Below the pieces are notes generated by a model that was not told the origin of the DNA, did not search any database, and worked only from the letters and a program-made list of their open reading frames with translations. Shown in pieces: positions 1-10,273 of a DNA stretch of 64,000 bases. How positions within the stretch are numbered: position 1 is the stretch's first letter; every line of letters starts with the position of its first letter. The stretch is from Boletus sp. NGJ (taxonomy: Eukaryota; Basidiomycota; Agaricomycetes; Boletales; Boletaceae): positions 186,001 through 250,000 of the forward strand of contig JAGTXK010000027.1 in assembly GCA_019096195.1 (NCBI GenBank). The letters run 5' to 3'. Position numbers and translations under genes: made by a program.

Positions 1-829
1 ATTTTGACGGTGCCACGATGCCAGTACGTCGAATTTCGATGGCTTTCGAGGTGGAGGAGAAAGCTCCGTTGACTGACTGCGCCTCGTATCGCTGCTGGCC
101 AGCATAGGTTCTGGAGGAGAAGGTGGATACGTCTCTCCGAGGTTGTACAGTTCCTTTGCTCGCGGTGGCGGACTGTTCCACTTTCTGGACACCTGTGCCT
201 CTCCGTTCCTCGACTTCGGCCCGGGTGATGGTGGTGGTGGTGGTAATATTGCCAGTAATGGTGTGGTCTGTGTGTTTGACGCCCGAATCAATAGTTTCTG
301 AGTCGGCATCTGTGAGATACGTGAAGGCAGTGAGATTATGAGAGATATTTGACTTCCTCGTTCTTACCGGATTCCATGCTATAGATGATCGTCGCCGGTG
401 TACTGAAAGCAGCCTGGACACACTCTCCCTCCTCGGATAATTCGGATTTCTGTTGAAAATCGTTTGAATCAAGTATTTCCTCACCAAAGGCAATTGTCTC
501 ACTACCTCCAGATCCTGAGTGCCGTTCCCATCTTGGACCTTGGCCTGCGATGCAGGTCCCGAAGATCCGTTCTGCACTCGTATTTCGGAAGCATACGTAG
601 ATCCGGAACGGCTATTAAGGTCAGGTGCTGCCCGTTCTTTATATGCTGGTGTTTCCTGGTGATGTTGGAAGGTGATCTTGAGACGCTTTCCTTCTGCACG
701 AGGTGCTTATGCCCGTACCTGAAATACTTTTATTGGTTGCTTCGACTCATCACCCTGGGCTACAGGGGTGAGTGCCCTTTCGTCCTCTGGGGAGCTTGAG
801 AGTGACAGGGAGCTGAAGGTCCTGGACAT
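1..829 (-). CDS. Large coiled-coil family protein, third copy, 5' part only (runs off left edge)
   Basis: Exons on the minus strand read 829-719, 655-506, 449-368 and 309-1. The start is the ATG at 829, giving MSRTFSSLSLSSS at the same place as MFRAFSSLL and MSKAFSSLI in the two other copies. Exon 2 is 150 nt in all three copies. The readable part is an N-terminal Ser/Thr/Glu-rich region (VEEERRG..VQKVEQS-type sequence) with no stop codon up to the window edge, so this copy looks intact as far as seen. It differs from the others by an extra segment with its own intron (367-310, GT..AG) inserted after the KSELS motif. It sits head-to-tail with the copy at 2945-8139. The function is unknown and the coiled-coil body lies outside the window. 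Confidence 0.72.
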
Positions 830-2944
830 TCTGGCAGGAGAAATGGTAGTTTTTGAGCGACCGGATCTTAGGACGCGTACTTGTATAGAGTTTGGGTACG
901 CACCTTGTTTTCGGGACGGGAAAAAGTCGGTGGGTGTCCCGAAATCGATCGCCTTTAAGTCTGCGGCACCATATAATCGATACACACACAAACCCCGACA
1001 CGGGACCGCCGGACCTGCTTGGGCTAACCCCGGAGCTGTCAGGCGGACAGTCGAAGGGTATGGGAGAACTTGGAAGCGCCCACTCTCGCCGGGATCTCTG
1101 CCGATTGGATTTGTCTATGGAACCGAAGAACTCGGCAGATCCCATGTACGTCAGAATTAATCTACGTCGCCCAGAACACGCACAAACGCCGACAGATCTC
1201 CAAAGCGAAGTGGGCCGAAAAGCGGCTCGAAACCACAGCGTTAATCGCAGTGCTCCTTGTGTCTGGCCATGCTATGGATTAGCTGTGGACATGTAGATCA
1301 GAATCAAACCATTTTTGCGCAGAGTAGCAAAAGAAACATGACAGGGCTCACGAAAACTCGCAATTGTGGTACCTTCAACCGCTAGGATCTCATGCGGTCC
1401 AGTTGTGGAGTTAGCATCATGACGGCACTGAGGTCCCAGTAGTACTATATGCTTGCCGAACCGGAAGTCTGGGAATGTTAGCTGCGCCGGAAATTAGAAC
1501 GGAGTCTCAATTGTCACGTGTATTCTCATTCCGAATCCAGAGTCAATCTCCCACGGCAAAAAGGAGCCATATTTTTCCTCCTATTTCTTCCTTGGCCATC
1601 TCTGGACGATCATCTCGTCCTTCTTCCTTGACATTGCTGGCCTCACGCTCCTCTGGCAATCTCTCCTGGTTTACGTTGGGAAGCTGAACCCACTTTCCTC
1701 ACGCTAGTATTAGACTTCTCCCCTGGCAATCCTGCTTGAGTCGTACCGAGGGCTAAATGACTTCCAGTCACCTTCTCACCGTTCTTCCCTGACAGGCACG
1801 GTCGATCATCGTCCCGTCCCAGAAACGGGTCCAACTGTGAAAAAAGTCAAGGTCAGGCCCGGAACATCACGCGGATCTCGTTAGCATCAGTATCGAATCT
1901 GGACATGGACTCGGGCCTGGTCCGGCGCTGCACACATTGTGATGAAATTGGAGGTGGAGGCCCAGCTCCCCGGATAGGAAATACATTCTTGCACCTCTCT
2001 CATGAGCCATTCGTTGAGACTCGGGCAAGTCCGAATCTGTTTCATGGCTAGAAATACTTATGATGCGATAATGACACGCGTTGTCTGATATGATCACGCC
2101 TCCGAGTGATGATGAGAGAATGGATCGTTACCTCGAGGCTGACATGACCCCCCCTATGTTGGGTACTGTACTTGGGAACAATGTGACCATGAACGTGTGC
2201 GGTATAACTTTAAGTCGCTTGACGGGCGGCACCAAACGACGGCGCAGCGATTCAAGTTCTTCCATCCGGTGGATCACGCAGAAGAAGCTGTGGGAGGTCA
2301 CTTTGCAAGATACTTGGCACCTTTGGCGAGGAGCTATAATTACGCGCGAGTAAACTAACAGCAGGACAGATCACGGGTGAGTATTGACGCAGACGTGCGA
2401 GTGTAATAACCAGATAGGATCAAGAAGAAGAAGAAGAAAAGTCTCGACTCGGCGATGCGGCGTTCACTAGCGTGTGGGAGCGCGGCGAAGCGATCTCGTC
2501 ACTCGTGTGCCTTTAAAACCTAACTTACAGTACTTCTGTATCTGCGTGTCCCTATCGTTCTAGTTCGTCCCACACTTGTATCGCCAATATTATCGAACGT
2601 TGCCGCGTCGGGATTGGAGAGGCTTGCTGAGCTTGGTCGCTAACAGCTTCGTCAAAACAACTGATCAGCCTTGACTTTATTTGCTCAGAACGAGTCTTGC
2701 TCCTGTGATTATCAATAACGTGTAGATGGTCACTTTCGTTGTAGACACTCGCATGAGCATCGATTGCTAAGGGGATAGTACATGGTAAAATGTCCGAGAT
2801 GTGGAGGGTGTACGTTTTTGTAATCAGAAACATAGTACGGGTACTAAACGAGTCCGAGCCAAAAGGTACTAATCGCAATGCAAAAACTTGCAACGAACAC
2901 GAATGAAAAACAAGTGGACCAACGCCGGGATTGAAAGTCCCGCA
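830..2944. other. Intergenic region between coiled-coil copies, with conserved promoter part and relics
   Basis: About 850-1440 resembles the sequence upstream of the other two copies (8270-8850 and the reverse of 9541-10170), so the promoter was duplicated with the gene. At 1560-1840 short related blocks with Arg/Glu-rich minus-strand frames suggest a decayed coding relic. A (GAA)n tract lies near 2421-2440. A 90-codon plus-strand frame at 2081-2353 has no recognisable product, and I do not call it. Confidence 0.4.
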
Positions 2945-5900
2945 CTAGACATAATCGTCCAATAAAACAACCTTTGACTTGATCAATGTCAACGTATCGC
3001 TTTTCCCAGACACCAGCTGCACCCGCTTCCTCATCCCCAAGTCAGTCGTGCACAAAACTTTTCCGCCTGCTGCCGTTCTACCTGCCTTGCCATCACCCCC
3101 GTCCTTCTCCATCGTGCTTGCCTCAAACGTCTCCGACGGGCCAACAGCCAACACTTCGAAATCGGCTGACACCACCTCCCCAATCATCTTGCCGAACTGC
3201 CCAGCGATCGAGGTGATCGATGACACCTTGTCCCCGAACTGGGACGAAACCTTGGACATCGCAGCCGAAGAAGAAGGGGCACAACCTGCCGCAACGACAA
3301 TGTCAGAAAGCCCTTCCATGACAACTGAAATGAGGGTTTTCGGGTCGCTCATAGAGGCGGGAGAGATGTAGGTGCGCGTGAGGGATCGCCAACGTCCCGA
3401 TATCGCTTGCGCCTCTATTGCAACCGTCAGCGGACAATGGATCGTATTCGAAGCTCGATTTCTTACCTGATTGCTGCAATTGTTCGTACGTCTTCTTGAT
3501 AAGCTCATTGGAGCCCTTCTCGACGGTCCACGAGGAAATGATCCAGCGTAGGTAGCCCGTCAGGTAGGCTCGGAGTGCGATTGGGAGATACAGAGCCACG
3601 TGATTGCGCTCGTTCCTTCCCAAGCAGCCCGCCAACGCTTGACCGATCGACTCTGAAACCTTTTGCGTCGCAGAGATTTGCTCCTTTGTCGGTTTCGCAA
3701 CCCGAGGCTTGAAATCCTTGAGGATACTCTCCGCCATGAACGTCGTGGTCTGATGAATCTCCGCATTCAGCTTCTGCAGCGTCTCGACGATCACCTTGTC
3801 CGTGTGCGTATCTGCCGTGGTGACGAAACCTTGCACAACCTGCACTTGCGACTCACTCTCTGTAGACGTGGACTTGACCGCCACCGACTGCTCCTCATGA
3901 CATTGCTTGATCTCGACGGTTTCAGACTGGAAGATCTCTTTCAGCGCAGGTGCTTGGACATAGATCTCTTTCAGAGTAACGAGACGGTGTCGAAGCTCCT
4001 CGTTCTCCTCGTTCCTCCTTGCGAGTCGGACCGCTACTTCCTCCGCTCTCTTGGTGTCCGAGCGCAGCCATTCATCGACGGTACTGGTGAGCTTGATGAC
4101 GGAAGCATAATCCTTGACTTCCGTCGTAATCTTTTCGTACACTTTCCTCGACTCCTCCGACATGCTGGAAGACGTCCTGATAGCTTCGAGTTGCTCGGTA
4201 TAATGCTTCTCAAGCGCCACGATCTGAGAAGATGACGTGGTCAGTCTGAGTTGCAGCTGTTCGAGATCCCTGCGTGCGCGCGCCAGTTCCTCCGTCTTAG
4301 TAGCGTCCGACCGTTTCCACTGCTCGATCTGCTCGAGGACAAGGCTATCTTTCTCTCCGCTAACCGATATCGACGTGAATCGCTCGCGGATGGAGGTGAG
4401 CTCCTTCGTCTGGGCCTCGTAACGCTTCTGGAACTCGGTGATGCGAGAGGATGAGGTGGACAGTTCGACTTGGAGCTGCTCGACCTTCTTGCGCGTGACG
4501 ATGAGCTCCTCTGATTTAGCGGCGTCTGAGCGCTTCCACTGCTCGGTCCGGGAAGTGAGCTCCACTGACAGTGATTGGTAGCGCCGCTGGTACTCGCTTT
4601 GAGAAGGTGGGGAAGAGATGTCGCGACGGAGCTGGTCGAGCTCCTGGCGTATGACGGTAAGCTCCTCTGTTTTAGTGACGTCGGACTGCTTCCAACTCTC
4701 TATCGGGCACGTTAGCACCGGTAATCCTCGTTTTGTAATGCTACTGGAACTCACCGATTTGGGTGGATGCAGTGGAGAGGTCGCGACGGAGCTGTTTCAG
4801 GTCCTTGCGAGCGGTCGTAAGTTCCTCCTCTTTCGTGGCAGCTGAAAGCTTCCACTCCTCGACTTGAGAGGCGAGAGAGGAGACGTTACTATCTTTGCCC
4901 GACGCTCGCTCTTGGGGCTGTTCATGAACAGAGATGAGTTCCCTCGACTGCACGTCGCAACGATGCTGGAGCTCGACGATCTGAGACGAGGAGATGGTCA
5001 AATTCCGTTGGAGCTCCTCGGCCTGCTTGCGAATATTCACGATACGTTCTTCCTTCAAAGTGTCCGTGCGCTTCCATTCCTTGACTTGCGCAGTAAGAGC
5101 AACGACGATCCGTTCTTTCTCTTCGATCGACGACGTCCTACTCTGCAGCTCGTTGCGCACAGAAACAAGCTCGTGCGACTGCGCCTCATAATGACCCTGG
5201 AGCTCAGCGAGCTGCGAGGTGGAAACGGACAAGTCTCGCTGAAGCTTCTCAACGAGTTTGGCGGTAGCCACGATCTGCTCTGCCTTGGTAGCATCCGCAC
5301 GCTTCCACTGATCCACTTCTGAGGTAAGGGAGACGATCGTATGATCTTTGCTTTCGTGAAGGGATATCTTGGTGTGGAGTTCGTCGCGCACAGTGGTGAG
5401 CTCGCATGACTGCGCCTCATAATGGCCACGAAGCTCCGCGAGTTCAGATACGGAAGCGGACACATCCCGCTGAAGCCTCTCTACTTGCTTGAGAGTAGTC
5501 GTGATCTTCTCCACCTTGGTAGCATCCACACGTTTCCACTGATCAACATCGGCGGTCAAGGAGGCAATGGTGCGATCCTTGGTCGCGCTGGACGACGTGC
5601 TAGTTTGCAGCTCCTTTCGCACAGCGATGAACTCGCGTGACTGTGTCTCGTAACGGACCTGGAACTCGGCGAGTTGCGAGGTGGAAGTAGAGAGATCTAT
5701 CTGGAGCTTCTCAACCTGTTCGAGGGTGGTCGCGATCCGCTCTGCCTTCATGGTATCCGCACGCTTCCACTGCTCCACTTGTGCAGTCAGAGACGTGATC
5801 GCGCCCTCGCTCTCCGAAGTCTTCACTTTCAGTTCGTCACGCACGACGCTGATATCCTTCGACAGTGTCTCATATGACTTCTGAAGCTCCGTGTTCCGAG

Positions 5901-8139
5901 TCGTCGACATAGCGAGGTCTCGACGAAGTGCCTCCATCTCCTTGTTCTTCTTCTCCAACGCGCGAGCGATGTGCTGAGAAACCGCATGTTCCGATGGTTT
6001 GGCTGGCCCCTTATCTTTCCCTCCGCTCCCGGCGGGATACAAGAGCTCGATTTGATGCAGCTCGTCACGTACAGAGTGGAGCTCCTTCGACTGCGCCTCG
6101 TAACGCTTCTGCACGTCCGCGATTCGGGACGATGCAGACGAGAGTTCGATACGAAGCTTCTCGACATCCTTGCGCGCGACGCTAATCTGTTCTGCTTTCA
6201 CCTTGTCTTCGCGCTTCGTCTGCGTGACTTCCGTCTTGAGCGAGGCGATGGTGTGCTCCTTTTCTTCAAGCAGCGACACCTTCGTTTGGAGCTCGCTGCG
6301 AACGGAGACAATGTCTGTCGATACTGCGTCGTAACGCTTCTGCAGGTCGGTGAGTCGGGAGGAGAACGATGTGAGGTCCTGCTGGAGCTTCTCCTTGTCT
6401 CGGTGTTCGGCCGCGAATTGCTCCGCCTTCGTAGCATCCGAGCGCTTCCATTGTTTGACTTCCGCAGTGAGAGTGGTGATCGAACGCTCTTTCTCCTCAA
6501 ACAGGGTCTTATGCGATTGGAGCTCGTTGCGAAGAGATTCGATCTCCTTTGTCTGCGCGTCGTACCGCTTCTGGAGCTCTGTCTTCTGGGAGGTGGAGGC
6601 GGACAGGTCCTTCTGCAACTTCTCGGAGTCCTGACGAGCAGTGATGATCTGTTTTGCCTTGCTGGCGTCCGACTGCTTCCACTGAGCGACCTCTGCGGTG
6701 AAGGAAGCGATCTTACGGTCCCTCTCTTCGAGCAACGACACCTTGCTTTGGAGGTCCTTGCGCACAGAAGCGAGCTCGCTTGACTGCACGTCGTAACGTT
6801 TTTGTAGTTCAGTTGTCCGAGACGAAGCGGTGGAAAAGTCGCGCCGAAGTTTCTCGTTGTCCTGGCGAGCAGCGGTGATCTGCTTTGCCTTGTCGGTATC
6901 CGCGTTCTTCCATTGAGTCACTTCGGCAGTGAGAGAGGCGATAGTGCGATCCTTCTCGTCACAAAGCGATAACGTCACTTGCAGTTCATGGCGGACAGAG
7001 CTAAAGTCTTTCGACAGCTCAGCATAATGCTGCTGAAGTTCCGTCATTCGAGAAGAAGTATCGGATATGTCTAACGAGAGCTGCTCCAGTTCTTTCATCG
7101 AGATCGTAAGTTGCCCATTGTTCCTGGTCACCGTCTGTTTCCACTGCTCGATTCGAGTGGTGATAGTGGTCATGGTGGTGGTGATCGAGGTCATGGTGGT
7201 GGTGATAGTAGTGACATTCGAATGTACTTTGTCGTGCTGTGACGTGGTGACGGTCATAGAATTGAGCTGGCCTTCGAGCAGGGTGATTCGAGAAGCTGAG
7301 GCGAAAATCTCCCGCAAAAGCCTCTCGTTTTCCGTTTGAAAAGCCTCGAACTGCTCTTCACAGCAGCGCTTGTACTCCTCTTGTTCATCCGTCATAAGGG
7401 CGACTATACGATCCTTCTCTTCGCGATGTAACCGCTCTAATTGAAGGAACTCTTCTCGTACAGAGCTGTGCGTGTGAGTCGATGGCGCCATAAAACGTCG
7501 AATTTCGAAGGCCTTCGAGGCAGAGGAGGAAGCTGCGGTGACTGATTGCGCCGCATGTTGCTGCTGGCTAGCGGAGGTTCGGGATGAGAAGGTGGATACA
7601 TCTGACCGAGCTTGTACAGTTTCCTCGCTCGCGGTGGAGGACTGTTCCACTTTCTGCACATCTGTGCTTTTCTGTTCCTCAACTTCGGCCTGGGTGGTGG
7701 TGGTAACGCTGCGAGTAACGGTCTGCGCTGTCTGTTGGACGCCCGAATAAACGGTTTCTGATTCGGCGGATAATTCGGATTTCTGTCGGACAACGTTTTG
7801 AATCAAGTGACACTTCACGAAAAGCGGTTGTCTGATTACCTCGGCAGCCTGAACGATATGCGCCTCTTGGACCCTGGCCAGGAAAGCGCGTCCCAAAGAC
7901 CCGTTATGCGCTAGTATTTCGGAAACGGGCTTGGATCCAGAGCCGTTAGCGAGGTCAGGTGCTGACTGATCCTCATTTTCTGGTGTTTCCTGGTGATGTT
8001 ATAAGGTAATCTTGAGACGGTATCCTTATTGACAGGGTGCCTATTCGCGTACCTTGAGTACTTGTTGCTTCGATTCGTCACCAGGAGCAACCGGCGTGTG
8101 TGCCCTGTCTTGTAACAGTGAGCTAAAGGCTCTGAACAT
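2945..8139 (-). CDS. Giant coiled-coil protein with 77-residue repeats, intact copy (1655 aa)
   Basis: Exons on the minus strand are 8139-8053, 7989-7840, 7782-4755, 4699-3467 and 3414-2945. All junctions are GT-AG and all phases agree. Residues 1-about 180 are Ser/Thr-rich and low complexity. A Thr-rich heptad stretch (about residues 270-295) follows, then a long coiled coil of about 13 units carrying a QWKR-type motif; at least six units are exactly 77 residues. Residues about 1430-1655 are a separate C-terminal module, starting near the GRNERNHVALYLP stretch and ending in VVLLDDYV. I recall similar C-termini in other Agaricomycete coiled-coil proteins but cannot name a family. No membrane segment or signal peptide is evident. 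The product is probably a fibrous or scaffold protein; that is inference only. It lies in the left arm of the inverted repeat. Confidence 0.85.
4755..6957 (-). repeat. Tandem 231-nt / 77-residue coding repeats of the coiled-coil gene
   Basis: Units begin near D-R-x-I-A-S-L-T-A-E-V, continue with QWKxxD, then EKLxxDLS, ELQKRY and SVRxELQ, and close with EEK. Six counted units are each 77 residues, which is 11 heptads. One unit is broken by a Gly/Pro-rich insertion encoded near 6010-6060. Exon 4 continues with shorter, less regular units. Confidence 0.8.
7150..7215 (-). repeat. Thr-rich heptad mini-repeat
   Basis: An imperfect direct repeat of about 21 nt encodes ITTTMTS-like heptads just before the first QWK motif. 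The counterpart in the other arm is 11158-11226, where one unit has Leu for Met. Confidence 0.6.
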
Positions 8140-10273
8140 GCTAGCAGGGAAAGTAGTGACTGCTGGTCGACCGAATGTTAGGACTGAGAATTTGTTTAGC
8201 GAGGGGGGGTTACATACCTTGTACGCGGGAAGGGGAAACGTCGTCGGTGGGTAACTTAGAGATGATTGGCTTTAAGTAGAGTATGTCTGGGGTATGATAA
8301 TTGATACGTGCGGGCCATACACGCACAAATCCCGGCAGACGGTTCCTTTTGCACGCAGGTTCCCGGACATGCAATGAATTAAATCCGGACTTGTCAGATG
8401 GACGCTCAATTCGAGTGGGAGAACTTGGACTTGAAGCAGGTACTCTCGCACCGGGATCACTGACGAATCTTTGCCGATTGGATGCGTCTTTAAAACCGAG
8501 ATACTGGGCGTATCAGAATCAATCGATTTGGCGCAGATCACGCACAAACAGCGAGAGATCTGCGGAGGGATGGGAATGGGTTGATCGGCGGTCGGCTCAA
8601 GATCACAGCGCTAATTGCAGGGTTGGATTGTGGTTGACCGTTTTCAACTGCGCACAGGATTTCCAGACATGCCAGTGGCATGAGGCGGCGTTGATATCGT
8701 ATGGGAGAATCTGAAAATACCCACTGTTGTACCGGTATCGCTGACGAACCCCTGCCGGCTGGACTGTTGAGTGTGGTCCGTATATCAAAATTAGGAAAGG
8801 TAACATGACAGGGATCACGAAAAGTGGTTGTGGTGCCTTCTCCTGGGATCACATGTCGTCCCAGTTACGGGGTTCCGCATTATTACAGCACCGTATCATT
8901 TGCACAAAGGTTTGGCGCGAAGGAAGCTGCGAAGTGTGCGGATTGAGTCATGGGCGCTGGCTTGTAAAAAAAAAATGTGGAGATAGTAGGGTTCGGTACC
9001 AAAAGCCGCTCCGGGACGTAAAGCCGTGCCGAGGTCCTGAGGCTCGAGGCCATAACAAGTTTCTCGTCATCAAAACGTTTGTGGTTCAAAAAAACTTGCT
9101 GGTATTTCTCAATCCTGTCGTACCCATGGTCGCCACTAACTTCACATTTGACTTTATTTTCCAACTCAAACAATTTTCTGCTCTCGTGGGTTTAATGATT
9201 GCGAAGCGCCGGATTCCGGAAGATTGCGCTGGCAGTGTCTGGTCATCCCCGGGCCAGGTGGCAGAAGTCGTCACATACTTACTACGTCCGGATGTGCATA
9301 CTTTTCGGGTATATGTACTAAAGCGGTGAGCGTTACTCGGTCCTGCTCTCGACCGATGCGAAGCGATACCACGGCACGGGATCCCCCAAAAGTTAAATCC
9401 CACTCAGGCTGATGAGCATGCAAACCTGTACTGATATCACACGCCCCTGAGGCCCTGGCTACAATGGCCCAGACCCTCAGGGGCCTGCGCCTGTACGTTT
9501 GCATGATCAAACACAGTAACAATTGCTAACATAAATTTGAAGGTCTAAGAAGGCACCACAACCACTTTCGTGATCCCCGTCATGTTACTTTTCCTCAGAT
9601 TCTGCGCCAAAATGGATTAATTTTGATGCACATGCCGAGGAGAGCATCGTTGCTACACTCAACAGTCCAGCCGCCGAGGGGTTCGTCAGCGATACCGGTA
9701 CAAGACTCGAGTGTCTCCTATACGATATCAACGCCGCCTCATGCCATTGGCATGTCTGGGAATCCTGTGCGCAGTTGAAAACGGTCAACCACAATCCAAC
9801 CCTGCAATTAGCGCTGTGATCTTGAGCCGACCGCCGATCAACCCATTCCCATCCCATGTCAACCGCTTCGCAGATCTGTCGCTGTTTATGCGAATAGGCC
9901 ACTTCTGATGGACATGAGATTCGCCGAGTAAATCGGTTCCAAGACGCATCCAATCGGCAAAGACTCGTCAGTGATCCCGGTGCGAGAGTGCCTGCTTCCA
10001 AGTTCCCCTACCCAATTTGAGCGTCCATCTGACAAGTCCGGAGCTACTAACCCACGGCATATCTGGAAATCCTGTGTGTAAATGAAAACATCCGCCGGAG
10101 CTTGTGCGGCGTGGGTCATACCCCAGACCGATACTCTACTTAAACGCGATCGTTTCTGGATCACCTACCAACTTTCCCCGTTTCGAGAACTGGGTATGTA
10201 CCTAAACTCACGCTGTAAAGGATTCCCGTCCTAACATCCCGTTCGCCCACTGGGTGCCAGTTCTCTTGCCACC
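8140..10273. promoter_or_regulatory. Palindromic divergent promoter region between the two coiled-coil copies
   Basis: The two start codons point away from each other across 2.1 kb. 8270-8842 and 9548-10170 are imperfect inverted copies of each other and also resemble 850-1440 upstream of the third copy. Several blocks are shared, such as the GTGGTTGTGGTGCCTTCT element near 8822 and 9551. I see no convincing gene. Frames up to 174 codons here do not match anything and cross the spacer. Confidence 0.55.
9417..9505. repeat. Hairpin-forming inverted repeat in the spacer
   Basis: CATGCAAAC (9417-9425) pairs with GTTTGCATG (9497-9505), and GCCCCTGAGG (9443-9452) pairs perfectly with CCTCAGGGGC (9475-9484). 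The loop is about 22 nt with further partial pairing. It lies near the symmetry centre of the large inverted repeat. It lacks tRNA features. Confidence 0.6.

Larger units (their letters stand above)
2945..8842 (-). repeat. Left arm of large inverted repeat (coiled-coil gene plus promoter)
   Basis: The sequence from the stop codon of this copy to about 8842 is mirrored by 9548-15422. Exon lengths 2, 4 and 5 (150, 1233 and 470 nt) and intron positions are the same in both arms. Similarity stops at or near the stop codon on the outer side: the 3' flanks 2880-2944 and 15423 onward do not match. Identity is high but uneven, with a nearly identical core (about 5567-6816). Confidence 0.85.

Noticed and set aside
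8805-9329. 174-codon plus-strand open frame across the palindrome spacer
   Set aside because: It mixes repeat-arm and spacer sequence, has no recognisable domain, and its composition is not protein-like.
9417-9505. tRNA or structured RNA gene at the spacer hairpin
   Set aside because: No cloverleaf, no A/B box promoter or anticodon arrangement; only a simple inverted repeat is visible.
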